Below, in pieces: positions 8,501 through 17,000 of a stretch of DNA of 34,698 nucleotides. The DNA is from Bacteroidales bacterium. Its GTDB lineage: Bacteria; Bacteroidota; Bacteroidia; Bacteroidales; F082. The translations under genes were made by a program, and so were the position numbers. Every line of letters begins with the position of its first letter. Within the stretch, counting starts at the first letter, position 1. Under the pieces are notes generated by a model, which was not told where the DNA came from, did not search any database, and worked only from the letters and a program-made list of their open reading frames with translations. Location: positions 1 through 34,698 of the forward strand of contig JALNZU010000031.1 in NCBI GenBank assembly GCA_023229245.1. Reading direction: 5' to 3'.

Positions 8501-11500
8501 AATTAACCCCCTTTAAGGGACGAAAAGAAAGCCGAAAACCGTAGTAGATGCTAGAAACCGAGAGAGAATAATCAGGAGACCAACTATAAAGACCTGCGTA
8601 GCCGCTAGCATTCCAACGACCGCCAACCATAAGTGTGCGGTCTCCGTCCGCTTGATAATAGTAATCGGCATAATAAGCCGCATTACCGGCTCCCGTGCCA
8701 CCAGCAACAACTGGTAGCCTTGCGTAAGGGAATAATTTATCATACCCCAACTCTTTTACGTAACCGTCATTTTGTGCGTTAAGATAAGCTACTGCCATAA
8801 ATGGCGCTGCATAACTACCGCCGACGCTTGCTTTATCATCATAAGCGCTTCGGTCTTCACAAACCCATAATTTGTGATTAACAACTTTAGCGCCGTCAAT
8901 GAAAGTATAAATATTGCCGTATGGGTTTTCATAACCACGATAAACAATTGGATATTGTCCATTATTAGCAGTAAATGCACCACTGCTTGCAACAACGTTA
9001 TCTGTTTTACCAGAAACCCACGCACGAGCAGAAATAACGTTGCCTTCTGTAACATCAAAAGGTTCACCACTTAAAACGATTGTGGCTTCGCCTACATTTG
9101 GAGTGTCATTTAAAATACTAATTACATCTCTTTGACTTGCTACACTTGAATTAGAATTGGCTGTCCCAATTGAAACCTTTTGTCCTACAACAAAATTATT
9201 CGCTTTGGAATTAGCGATTATAATGCTATTAGTATCTTCTTCAGTTACTAAAGCAACATCATTATTTGAATAAGATAATTCAGAAACGCCCTTCAATACA
9301 TTTTGACAATGTCTTGTTGCAAATTCAATTTCAAACGGCACGACAATATGATAGTGATATTCTGCCAAGTCTGTAATACCCCAACGACTATTGGTATTGT
9401 CTCCATCGCCGTCATTTTTACGTGCGGCTTTTCTCGCATTCCCCCTTGAAACACTTACTAATGGATAAACATTAGGAACTGAGCGCATTTTACCACTTTC
9501 ATCTTGACTTGCTTCGTATTTGCCTAAATAAGCAAAATTGATTTCTTTTCCATTGTCGTCAATAAAAATACGCGGTCTGATATAACCGGCTAGCTTTCTT
9601 TCACACACCCAAGAATACTCATAATCTACATCACCTTCTTTAGTGAATTCTAATTTGTGAAAATAGAGTTCTCTTTCAATCATTACATTACCGTTAATGA
9701 CTTTGGGTCTGGTATTGAAAATAGCAATGTTATCAAAACTATTAGCAACAACTTGTTCGTCAATACCAACATTAGCAACTAAATTAGTCGCTGCACCAAC
9801 GAACAATTCTCCGTTAACTCTTTTAACTCTTTCGCCAACTGGACTTGCTTGTCCTACAACCCAACGCACACCATACTCGATGACGTCGGTTTCAAAAGCC
9901 ATTAAATTTTTAACTTTGACTTGTTTGATTTTATCTTCGCTCGTATCATAAACGGGGATAATATCATTTTCAATAACAGCATGATGTTCATCGTAATTAG
10001 TAAGGTCTTCATCAATTTTTTCGCCTTCTAAACGTTTAAGTTCGGTATCAACATCGGTGTCTTCAAATACGATATTCTCGGCTTTTTGTTGTTCCATTTT
10101 CACGCCATAGACTTTGATGTAAGAACCTTCGTCATGACCATCATTAAGAAACTCTAAATAACTCCTATCGGGCAAGGTTTCTTTATGAGGCACTAAAATC
10201 CCGTTCGTTCCAGCAGTGCCACAAAAAATATTATCTACATCAATTATGCCTTTTGTATAAATTGGTTTACTATCGAGTAAAACACCATCTATACTATAAA
10301 AACTAACTATCAAAAAATCGTAAACTTCAATTTCATCATAATAAATCTTGTCTTCGTGATTAAATTGTCCTAACTCGCTACTTTCCCAACCATAGATTGC
10401 TTTTAATTGGTCTAAAAGGTTATCGACTTCTTCTTTGGTATAGCGTGCATTGAAAGCATCATCGATTGTTTGTTTTGTATGAAAATCAAGGCCAAAACCC
10501 ACTTTGTCCGCAATTTTAGCTCGTAATACTTCAACAATACCATTAACAATATTGATAAATGTTCCGTCACCTTTAATAATTCCGTATTCTGTGTTACTGC
10601 CTTTTTCAATTGTCCATGCACCGTTATCAACCCAATCGCCTAAATCGTTATTAAACTCCCATTCATGAACGTTTTCGCCAACAACTTCTTTGGTATAAAT
10701 TAAATCGTTTGCCATTGGACTATAGCCGCCCTCATATTTGTTATGTAAAAAATTGTTAATATAACCCGATATGTTTGCTTGAAGTAGTAATTGACTTTGA
10801 GTAAGATCAATAGCGCCATAAGACCGCCCTTTTGCGTCTAAACGGGCTATTTCTTTTTGTAATGCTTCAATTAACTGACGTATATATAAATGCGCCTCGT
10901 TATCGGTATCATGAACTCCTATTAAACTATCAATTGCACTGTTTAAATTATTTAATTTAACTTTATCACTTGCACTCATTAACCCCGCAGCACTTGGTGT
11001 CGCACTATCAATCGTATATGTAACGCTCGATAGATTAGGTGTCGCTTGTGTTCTATCTTGTTTCGGTGTATAAATTCTTATCGTAAGTTTTTTATCCGTT
11101 GGTGAAGTAGATGCTCCTATGCCAATTTTACTTGCATATGAATCATCAATAACATTTCCTTCTTGATCGTGTTTTGTTTTATTTACAATAGTTGCGCCGC
11201 TTAATAGGTTAGTAACTAAATCAGTCGCCGTTTGAATGATATTGCTTATGTCTTGTTCAATTGCAACAAAACGATTTACATGTGTAACATTAGTCGTTTC
11301 TTCAAGCGCTGAAGCACGAAGTTGTAAGGCCTCTATTTCATTAAGGATATCGTCAATATCGTTGGTGATTCGATTTACTTCTTCGTTCGTTTGGTCTTGC
11401 GTTTGTTGCAACCATTTAAAAATGACTTGTAATGGCTCATGTAACGTGCGGAGTATTCTTTCGGCACTCCAACCTTGTTCACTTGGGTTTTTTGGCAAAA

Positions 11501-11573
11501 CAGCAGCCGACTTAGCCATTAAATAATCTTTTTCTTTGTTTCCCAAGATTGTAATTTTATTAAATTTACTCAT
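8499..11573 (-). CDS. Tail fibre / receptor-binding protein, DGR target (1024 aa)
   Basis: The N-terminus (1-55) probably attaches to the virion. It is followed by a coiled coil (about 57-125) and by TPSAAGLMSASDKVKLNNL (192-210), a motif common in phage tail fibres. A long beta-rich region follows. The C-terminal ~150 residues fit the C-type-lectin fold of DGR target proteins, with RGYENPYGNIYTFIDG near 875-890 and GGRWNASGYAGLYSW to YYGFRLSF at the tip. Residues 982-1017 are encoded by the variable repeat. Residues differing from the template-encoded version are 989 (N to A), 992 (N to Y), 997 (N to S), 1000 (H to P), 1002 (N to Y), 1005 (T to S), 1006 (N to V), 1008 (N to S), 1010 (N to Y) and 1017 (I to F). 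The start overlaps the upstream gene by 8 bp and has an AGAGG site. Confidence 0.92.
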   Translation of the reverse strand: MSKFNKITILGNKEKDYLMAKSAAVLPKNPSEQGWSAERILRTLHEPLQVIFKWLQQTQDQTNEEVNRITNDIDDILNEIEALQLRASALEETTNVTHVNRFVAIEQDISNIIQTATDLVTNLLSGATIVNKTKHDQEGNVIDDSYASKIGIGASTSPTDKKLTIRIYTPKQDRTQATPNLSSVTYTIDSATPSAAGLMSASDKVKLNNLNSAIDSLIGVHDTDNEAHLYIRQLIEALQKEIARLDAKGRSYGAIDLTQSQLLLQANISGYINNFLHNKYEGGYSPMANDLIYTKEVVGENVHEWEFNNDLGDWVDNGAWTIEKGSNTEYGIIKGDGTFINIVNGIVEVLRAKIADKVGFGLDFHTKQTIDDAFNARYTKEEVDNLLDQLKAIYGWESSELGQFNHEDKIYYDEIEVYDFLIVSFYSIDGVLLDSKPIYTKGIIDVDNIFCGTAGTNGILVPHKETLPDRSYLEFLNDGHDEGSYIKVYGVKMEQQKAENIVFEDTDVDTELKRLEGEKIDEDLTNYDEHHAVIENDIIPVYDTSEDKIKQVKVKNLMAFETDVIEYGVRWVVGQASPVGERVKRVNGELFVGAATNLVANVGIDEQVVANSFDNIAIFNTRPKVINGNVMIERELYFHKLEFTKEGDVDYEYSWVCERKLAGYIRPRIFIDDNGKEINFAYLGKYEASQDESGKMRSVPNVYPLVSVSRGNARKAARKNDGDGDNTNSRWGITDLAEYHYHIVVPFEIEFATRHCQNVLKGVSELSYSNNDVALVTEEDTNSIIIANSKANNFVVGQKVSIGTANSNSSVASQRDVISILNDTPNVGEATIVLSGEPFDVTEGNVISARAWVSGKTDNVVASSGAFTANNGQYPIVYRGYENPYGNIYTFIDGAKVVNHKLWVCEDRSAYDDKASVGGSYAAPFMAVAYLNAQNDGYVKELGYDKLFPYARLPVVAGGTGAGNAAYYADYYYQADGDRTLMVGGRWNASGYAGLYSWSPDYSLSVSSIYYGFRLSFRPLKGVN
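8523..8629 (-). repeat. DGR variable repeat (VR), 107 bp
   Basis: This is the recipient copy inside the 3' end of the tail-fibre gene. On the coding strand the 5' end is invariant (TGGTTGGCGGTCGTTGGAAT), as is the 3' end (CGGTTTTCGGCTTTCT), which is the likely initiation-of-homing region. The middle differs from the template at 13 sites, 12 of them template adenines. All changes are in frame and give no stop codon. Seven of the eight Asn codons encoded by the template have been altered. Confidence 0.95.
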
Positions 11574-12615
11574 GGTCGTTTTCCTCTCTTTCCACAGTAT
11601 CGTGTTCTTCTAGTGATTCTTCGCTAATATATTTTTCATCATGCGTAATAACGGATATTTCTTGGGCAATTATTTCTTCCTCGTTTAGGGGAATAAAAAT
11701 TTTGCTTTCATAAGCATTTTTAAATAATTTTAAAACGATCACTTTATTTGTTATTTGTAAAGACTTTAATTTAACGTCTTGAACAGCACTTAACCAACCA
11801 CTTAAGAACGAAGTAAGAAGCGCAGAAATACGCATAACTAGATTTACCCATGCTTGAATATCGTCGCCACTCATAAAGTCTTTAACGGTCAAGAAACCTA
11901 AGACAATCGCAATAAGAAGAGACATTGCTAGTTTAATGCCTCTATTAGTCCATTTATTAAACTTAATTAAGTCGTCTAAGTGTTTTCCTTGTTCTAAGAC
12001 GGACTTGCTATTACTTCCACCATGAGCGCTTAAATAATAACTTGGGTTGCTTGCGTCAAGTTTAATGTGTCCTAACAAGACTTTTCTAATTGCTTCTTCT
12101 TGTTCAACGTTAATGCGACCAATGCGAATAGTTTCGCCGGTTTCTTCATCTATTTTTTCAATAGGTTTTAGAAGTAATAATTCAACATCAATAATCGAAC
12201 AATATTTAATGATTTTCTTTGCGTTTGTTTGTGTAATGTTATTCATTATTAGATAGTTAACTTTTTTATCGAATAATTCTTGCACTGAAAACCAACCAAA
12301 AAATTGCATAAAATACATTAAAAGACCTTCAAGCGCTAAAATGATTTTTTCAAATTCAGAAAGTGCGTTTTGATATAAGCCACCTATGCGTTCTTTTTGT
12401 GTGTCTTCGCCTACGCTTTCTCCCATAAATAAGCCAAAAACAATAATACCTAAAATAATTAAAGTGTTACCAAGCCAAGATCTAAAATCAAACTCTTCAT
12501 TAAAGCCGATATTTGTAATTGTCATTACAACAATTAAAATTAGACCCCAAGCAAGCGTAAAGCCTTTTATTACTTTTTTCTTATCTAATTTACTAAACCA
12601 ATTATCTTTCATCAT
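11566..12615 (-). CDS. Four-helix membrane protein (349 aa)
   Basis: Predicted membrane segments lie at about 17-37, 48-64, 227-247 and 256-277, with an amphipathic, aromatic stretch at 93-112. The soluble loop (115-225) and the very acidic tail (about 320-349) would face the same side. It is the last of four consecutive membrane-protein genes. It overlaps the upstream one (TGA within ATGATG) and runs 8 bp into the tail-fibre gene, so all are co-expressed. AGGAG precedes the ATG. I do not recognise the family. Its place inside the virion operon, rather than with lysis genes, suggests a role in DNA entry or in modifying the host membrane. Holin-related function is an alternative. Confidence 0.65.
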   Translation of the reverse strand: MMKDNWFSKLDKKKVIKGFTLAWGLILIVVMTITNIGFNEEFDFRSWLGNTLIILGIIVFGLFMGESVGEDTQKERIGGLYQNALSEFEKIILALEGLLMYFMQFFGWFSVQELFDKKVNYLIMNNITQTNAKKIIKYCSIIDVELLLLKPIEKIDEETGETIRIGRINVEQEEAIRKVLLGHIKLDASNPSYYLSAHGGSNSKSVLEQGKHLDDLIKFNKWTNRGIKLAMSLLIAIVLGFLTVKDFMSGDDIQAWVNLVMRISALLTSFLSGWLSAVQDVKLKSLQITNKVIVLKLFKNAYESKIFIPLNEEEIIAQEISVITHDEKYISEESLEEHDTVEREENDHE

Positions 12616-12857
12616 TCACCGTCTCCTAATCTTTGGCGTTTCATTTCTAGTAACATCATTATTAAAATAACACCACCAACAAGTAACAAAATTAACATGG
12701 TTGTCGCGTATGGACTATATAACCAATCAATAATAGACCAACCAGTTATATAAAAGCCTACAAGTAAAATAATCAAGCCACTAAATAGGAAAAAGCCACC
12801 AGTGACTAACCACTTCCATTTCTTTTTTAAAAATTCTTTAAACTTTTTCTTTCTCAT
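12612..12857 (-). CDS. Small two-helix membrane protein (81 aa), holin-like candidate
   Basis: A strongly basic N-terminus (KKK and WK clusters, 1-16) precedes two hydrophobic segments (about 15-37 and 50-70) and a short charged tail. The size and two-helix topology are holin-like. However, no endolysin is recognisable beside it, and it sits within a set of four membrane proteins, so the lysis assignment is tentative. The start overlaps the upstream stop codon as ATGA. The gene ends overlapping the ATG of the 349-aa protein. Confidence 0.6.
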   Translation of the reverse strand: MRKKKFKEFLKKKWKWLVTGGFFLFSGLIILLVGFYITGWSIIDWLYSPYATTMLILLLVGGVILIMMLLEMKRQRLGDGE

Positions 12858-13360
12858 TCTATCGGTTGCCTTTCTGCCTCTTCGGCTTTGTGTGCTTTAA
12901 TACGTATATTTTCTTTTTTATATTCGAGCATATAAAAATGTTGATTATCGGCAAATAGTTCAAAAATGAAACCGGCCGCTTGTCCGCCGAACGCTACACC
13001 TAAAATTAAAGTTAAGTCTTTTAAGATAGTTTGAAAAAGAAATGCGATAGCAAACGCTACACCCCAACCAATAACGCGGGAAAGTGAAGTTGAATGTAAT
13101 TTACCGTCTTCGCCCTTTTCTTTGCTTTCACGGAAAATTGTAATAGCAGCAACGACAAGAAGTAAAACTGCACCAACAGTCATTTTTTTACTTGTAGTGG
13201 GTTCAACCTCCACAAAATACTCATTAAACTTTACAATGAAAACAATAAGAAATGGCGCAAAAATACTTGCCCACCGGCCAATTTTAAGTCCCCAAAAGGT
13301 ATTGCGGTGAAATTTATATGGATCGCGTTCTTTTAACTTGACTTTATTGCGCCGTGCCAT
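12854..13360 (-). CDS. Four-helix membrane protein (168 aa)
   Basis: The basic N-terminus (1-27) is followed by hydrophobic segments at about 29-45, 60-77, 94-112 and 115-135. The last is Gly/Ala-rich (GVAFGGQAAGFIF), and the tail is charged. AAAGGAG precedes the ATG, and only one base separates it from the stop of the 217-aa gene. No family was recognised. It belongs to the same membrane cassette as its neighbours, and a pore- or channel-forming role with them is conceivable but not shown. Confidence 0.65.
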   Translation of the reverse strand: MARRNKVKLKERDPYKFHRNTFWGLKIGRWASIFAPFLIVFIVKFNEYFVEVEPTTSKKMTVGAVLLLVVAAITIFRESKEKGEDGKLHSTSLSRVIGWGVAFAIAFLFQTILKDLTLILGVAFGGQAAGFIFELFADNQHFYMLEYKKENIRIKAHKAEEAERQPIE

Positions 13361-13361
13361 T

Positions 13362-14015
13362 TTACTTTGCTCCTTTGATTATTTTAATAACTGCTTCACT
13401 AATGCCTTTTTGCACTAAGTCTGGGTCGCTAGCTAATAACTCTTGAACGGCGATAATCGTGTTTAGTTTTGTATCAAATTGACTAAAAGATTCAAGTTTT
13501 TTACTTGCGTCCTCATACTTTTGAACATTGATTTTAGTTATTTCGGTTAATTCTTTAATTGTTACGCGATATTGTTCTTTCTCGGCTTCGTGCATTTTGT
13601 CTTGTTCTTCACGCTGCAATCGTAACAATTTATTTTCTTTCGCAAGTTCTTCTAATTTTTTACCAGTATTAACAGTAACGATTCTTGCCTCTTTGTTAGT
13701 TTTAGTATTTTTCAATATGATAAAAACCGCCGCAGCAATGTTTACAAGGCCACCAACAATTGCACCTAGTGAAATACCAAAAAGATATTGATCGCGAATG
13801 TGTTGGTCGTAGTAATCTTCCAATACATCTGGAATACCATTATCGTTAGCGTCAATTAACATTGGGTCGCTTGTTTCTTCCTCTTCTTCGATAACTTCTC
13901 CGCTAATTTCATCTTCTGCGTATAGTGCTTGCGGACTTACGCGAAAGCTTAGCAATAAAGCACCACCAAACAGAAGTAATGTTGTTAAGATTAGAATGCC
14001 TTTCCATTTTTTCAT
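13362..14015 (-). CDS. Signal-peptide/membrane protein with EF-hand loop and coiled coil (217 aa)
   Basis: The N-terminus has a basic start and hydrophobic core (5-23) like a signal peptide, and possible cleavage near residue 33. An acidic linker leads to DANDNGIPDVLE (55-66), which matches a 12-residue EF-hand calcium loop (D1, N3, N5, G6, D9, E12). A second hydrophobic segment follows (78-101), and then a long Glu/Lys/Gln helix (about 113-180) likely to form a coiled coil. The predicted topology is an exported calcium-binding ectodomain, one membrane span and a cytoplasmic coiled coil. An AAAGGAG site supports the start. It is first in the four-gene membrane cassette, right after the tail protein. 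The function is unknown. Confidence 0.65.
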   Translation of the reverse strand: MKKWKGILILTTLLLFGGALLLSFRVSPQALYAEDEISGEVIEEEEETSDPMLIDANDNGIPDVLEDYYDQHIRDQYLFGISLGAIVGGLVNIAAAVFIILKNTKTNKEARIVTVNTGKKLEELAKENKLLRLQREEQDKMHEAEKEQYRVTIKELTEITKINVQKYEDASKKLESFSQFDTKLNTIIAVQELLASDPDLVQKGISEAVIKIIKGAK

Positions 14016-14036
14016 AATTTGTGTTCTCCTTTTTCC

Positions 14037-17000
14037 TTAATTGTTTCCTACCGAAGCAAACGGTATTGTATATATAATTTGCATACTGCTTAACACCGCA
14101 TTGTCCGCGTCGTTATTTCTAAAACCAAAGGAAATAAACGGAACATTGAGTGGGCGATAAAATGTGTATTTATGGGGTATTACATACTTGTCAAAGTTAA
14201 TATTGGCGACATTAAAGTTTTCAAGGTTTAAACCATAGTCGCGTCGGTTGAAATCAACTATCGTTGCCATTTCTTCTAAATGAGTATCATTTGTTGCTTG
14301 GCAAATTTCGATAGAACTTTTAATTTGTGTATCATTTGTTAATGTCCAACCCCAAATTGTTTTATTGTGCATTAAATCGCCCATTGTGTGCGGTGAAGTA
14401 ATATAATATGCTTTAACATTTCTATATTTAAAAATTTCCGCTTTAAAATTCTTTGTCATGCTTTGTGCAGCATAACGCACAATGTTCAATACTTGATTGC
14501 GATTATCACGAAGTTTAAAACGAGCAAGGCCATAATGAATATCAACAATTGTGTAAGTTTCTTCCATGCGTTCAACAAGCGCCGCACGACTTAACGTTTG
14601 TAAACTTAATTCTTCGCCACTTTCAGCGTCAACAAGTTTAAACAATAAACCTTTGCCCATATGGAATTCGTCAAGTAATTCAAGGCGATATGCTTTGCCA
14701 TACACCTTTAATGGTGAATTGGGGTTTGTGTCTACAATTTCGTTTTCTTCTTCGCGACGGTTTAAATAATAAATACGTTCAGTTGATAATTGTTGAATAA
14801 GAGCGTGATATATTTCATTATCCATTTGTGAATCTACATAACCGCAAACTTCAAAAGCATTTAAAGTCTTGTCAATATAAATATCAAACGTCCCAGTTTT
14901 AGTATTGTTAATTGTTGCTATTTGATTATACATGTAACTGTTATAATCGCTTTCTTTAGAAACAATTTTGAAGAAATAGTCACTACCGTCGACAAGTTGG
15001 TTAATAATAGTATCCGAAACTTGAATTTGGTCGTCGAACTCTTGTCCACTAACAAGTGGAACGGCCGCGCCTTCGGCCAAGAATATTTTTGATATGTCTT
15101 GGAAGCCTTCGGTCTCTAATTTGACAAACTTTCCTTCGCTTGTGCCAAAGTATAATTCTTCGTCTAAATCAACAAAAACCTCAACGTTAGGAACGTTAAC
15201 CTTCCACCATTCATATTGCCTTGTTTCTTCATTAAAAGCCTCGAAATGCGAAACCATAATAAAGTCTTTTGTTATTAAATATAAATACTTATGATTTGTA
15301 TATAACCAGGCTTCTTTTAAATTAAGTGTTTTTAATAATGGGTTAATAAAATATGAGCGGCTATTTGCATAGCGTTGTGTGTCACCTAAAATACCTTCAA
15401 TATCTAAACCGTCTAATTGTCTATCGCTTGATAAAAAGAGCGTATCGCCATTAAAGTTAATGATCGCTTTATTTGAAAGAGCGCCAACGCCAATATTGCC
15501 AACTACAAGCGGATAACTTTCTTCATATAGGGAACGTCCACTAAAGTCTGTTAAAGCATTACCACTTGCGTCTAATGCTTGAATTAAACCACTTGTGCGA
15601 TAGTAAATAGTAGGTTCTTTGTCACTTTTTGATTTTAAAACAACCATTTTATCGTTTGTGACTATGTCATAACCAACGATTTTATTGTCGGTTTGTCCAT
15701 AAAAACAATAAGATAAGTCGTCAAAATATGAGAAATCGCCGTTTTCATCACTAAAATCACCTTCGATTTTCGTAGTGTTAATTGCGCCGCTATGCCAATC
15801 GCAATTCGGCAAGTTGGGGTTTCCACTTAAAAACAATCTATTTTTTGAATTATTATTACCAAAAAGTTGTCCGAAAGTGCATTTGTTAATATGGTCGGCT
15901 TGTCCTTCAACATAGCATGGGAAAGTGATTTTGATATTGCTATAACCACTAACTGGCGGCACATAGTCCTCAAAAAAGACAACGCGTCCATTACTTGAAG
16001 TATCATTTACGTTATCAATATAACCGTAAACTTTAATATCAGTAAGTGAAACATCTTCACGCAGTTTGCGTTCACCGTTAATAACACTTGTATTTTCATC
16101 ATCGACAATTAAATATTTGTTAATAAGTTTTTCTTCGCTTATTTCGCTTGGGGTATATTCACTAGCAAAAACAACTCTTAAAATATGTTTGTTAATATCG
16201 GTCGCAATTACTTTACGGAAGCCAACGTTAATTGTATATTCAAGCGACGCACGTTCATTCGTGGCAGCGGTTATTCTCACGGTTAAAGCTTCATTAGTTC
16301 GAATAAACTTTGTGCCTTTAATTGGGAAAATGTTAATTGCACTAAAACCACTCGCAAGTCGTATTTTCTTTTTCTTTTGAACGGTAGTTTCTATATCATT
16401 AACAATCTCTTTTTTATTGTAATAAATATAAACTTCGCTATCGTCTAATTCTGGATCAAGAAAAGTATCGCCAACGCTATATGAATTCATTAGTTTAGCA
16501 ATTGAAATACCAGTTATATCAGTAATTTCAAATACACTAACAAAAATTGAAGTAGAGTTGTTAGTAAGATCAAGATTATCAAAGTAGTTTAAAACTTTAA
16601 TTTCTAATTCAAGTGATTTTTCTACTTCACCTTCCATATCAACGACAACAACGTCTGAACCGTCAAAAGCAAAACCGCTTGCAACATCAGAGTTCTCAAT
16701 GGTGTATTTACCTTTCCCAGTTAGTCCGCTTTGATCGTAAGAACATTGTTCGACAAATTCCGCGCCTTGATATTTAGTAATAACAACAACATTAGAGGCG
16801 ACATCTATAGTATCGGTATCATTGCTGTATGAAGTATTTAAAGTGCTAGTATCAACTTCGATTTTGTCAATGCTTGGTTTTACAAAAGTAATATCGTTAA
16901 TATCGAGCGCATATTCATTACCGTTAATAATTATAACTGGAATGGTATCGGCTAAAATAACTGTTGTTTGTTTAAAAACAAACGCTTCAAAGTTGGTTAC

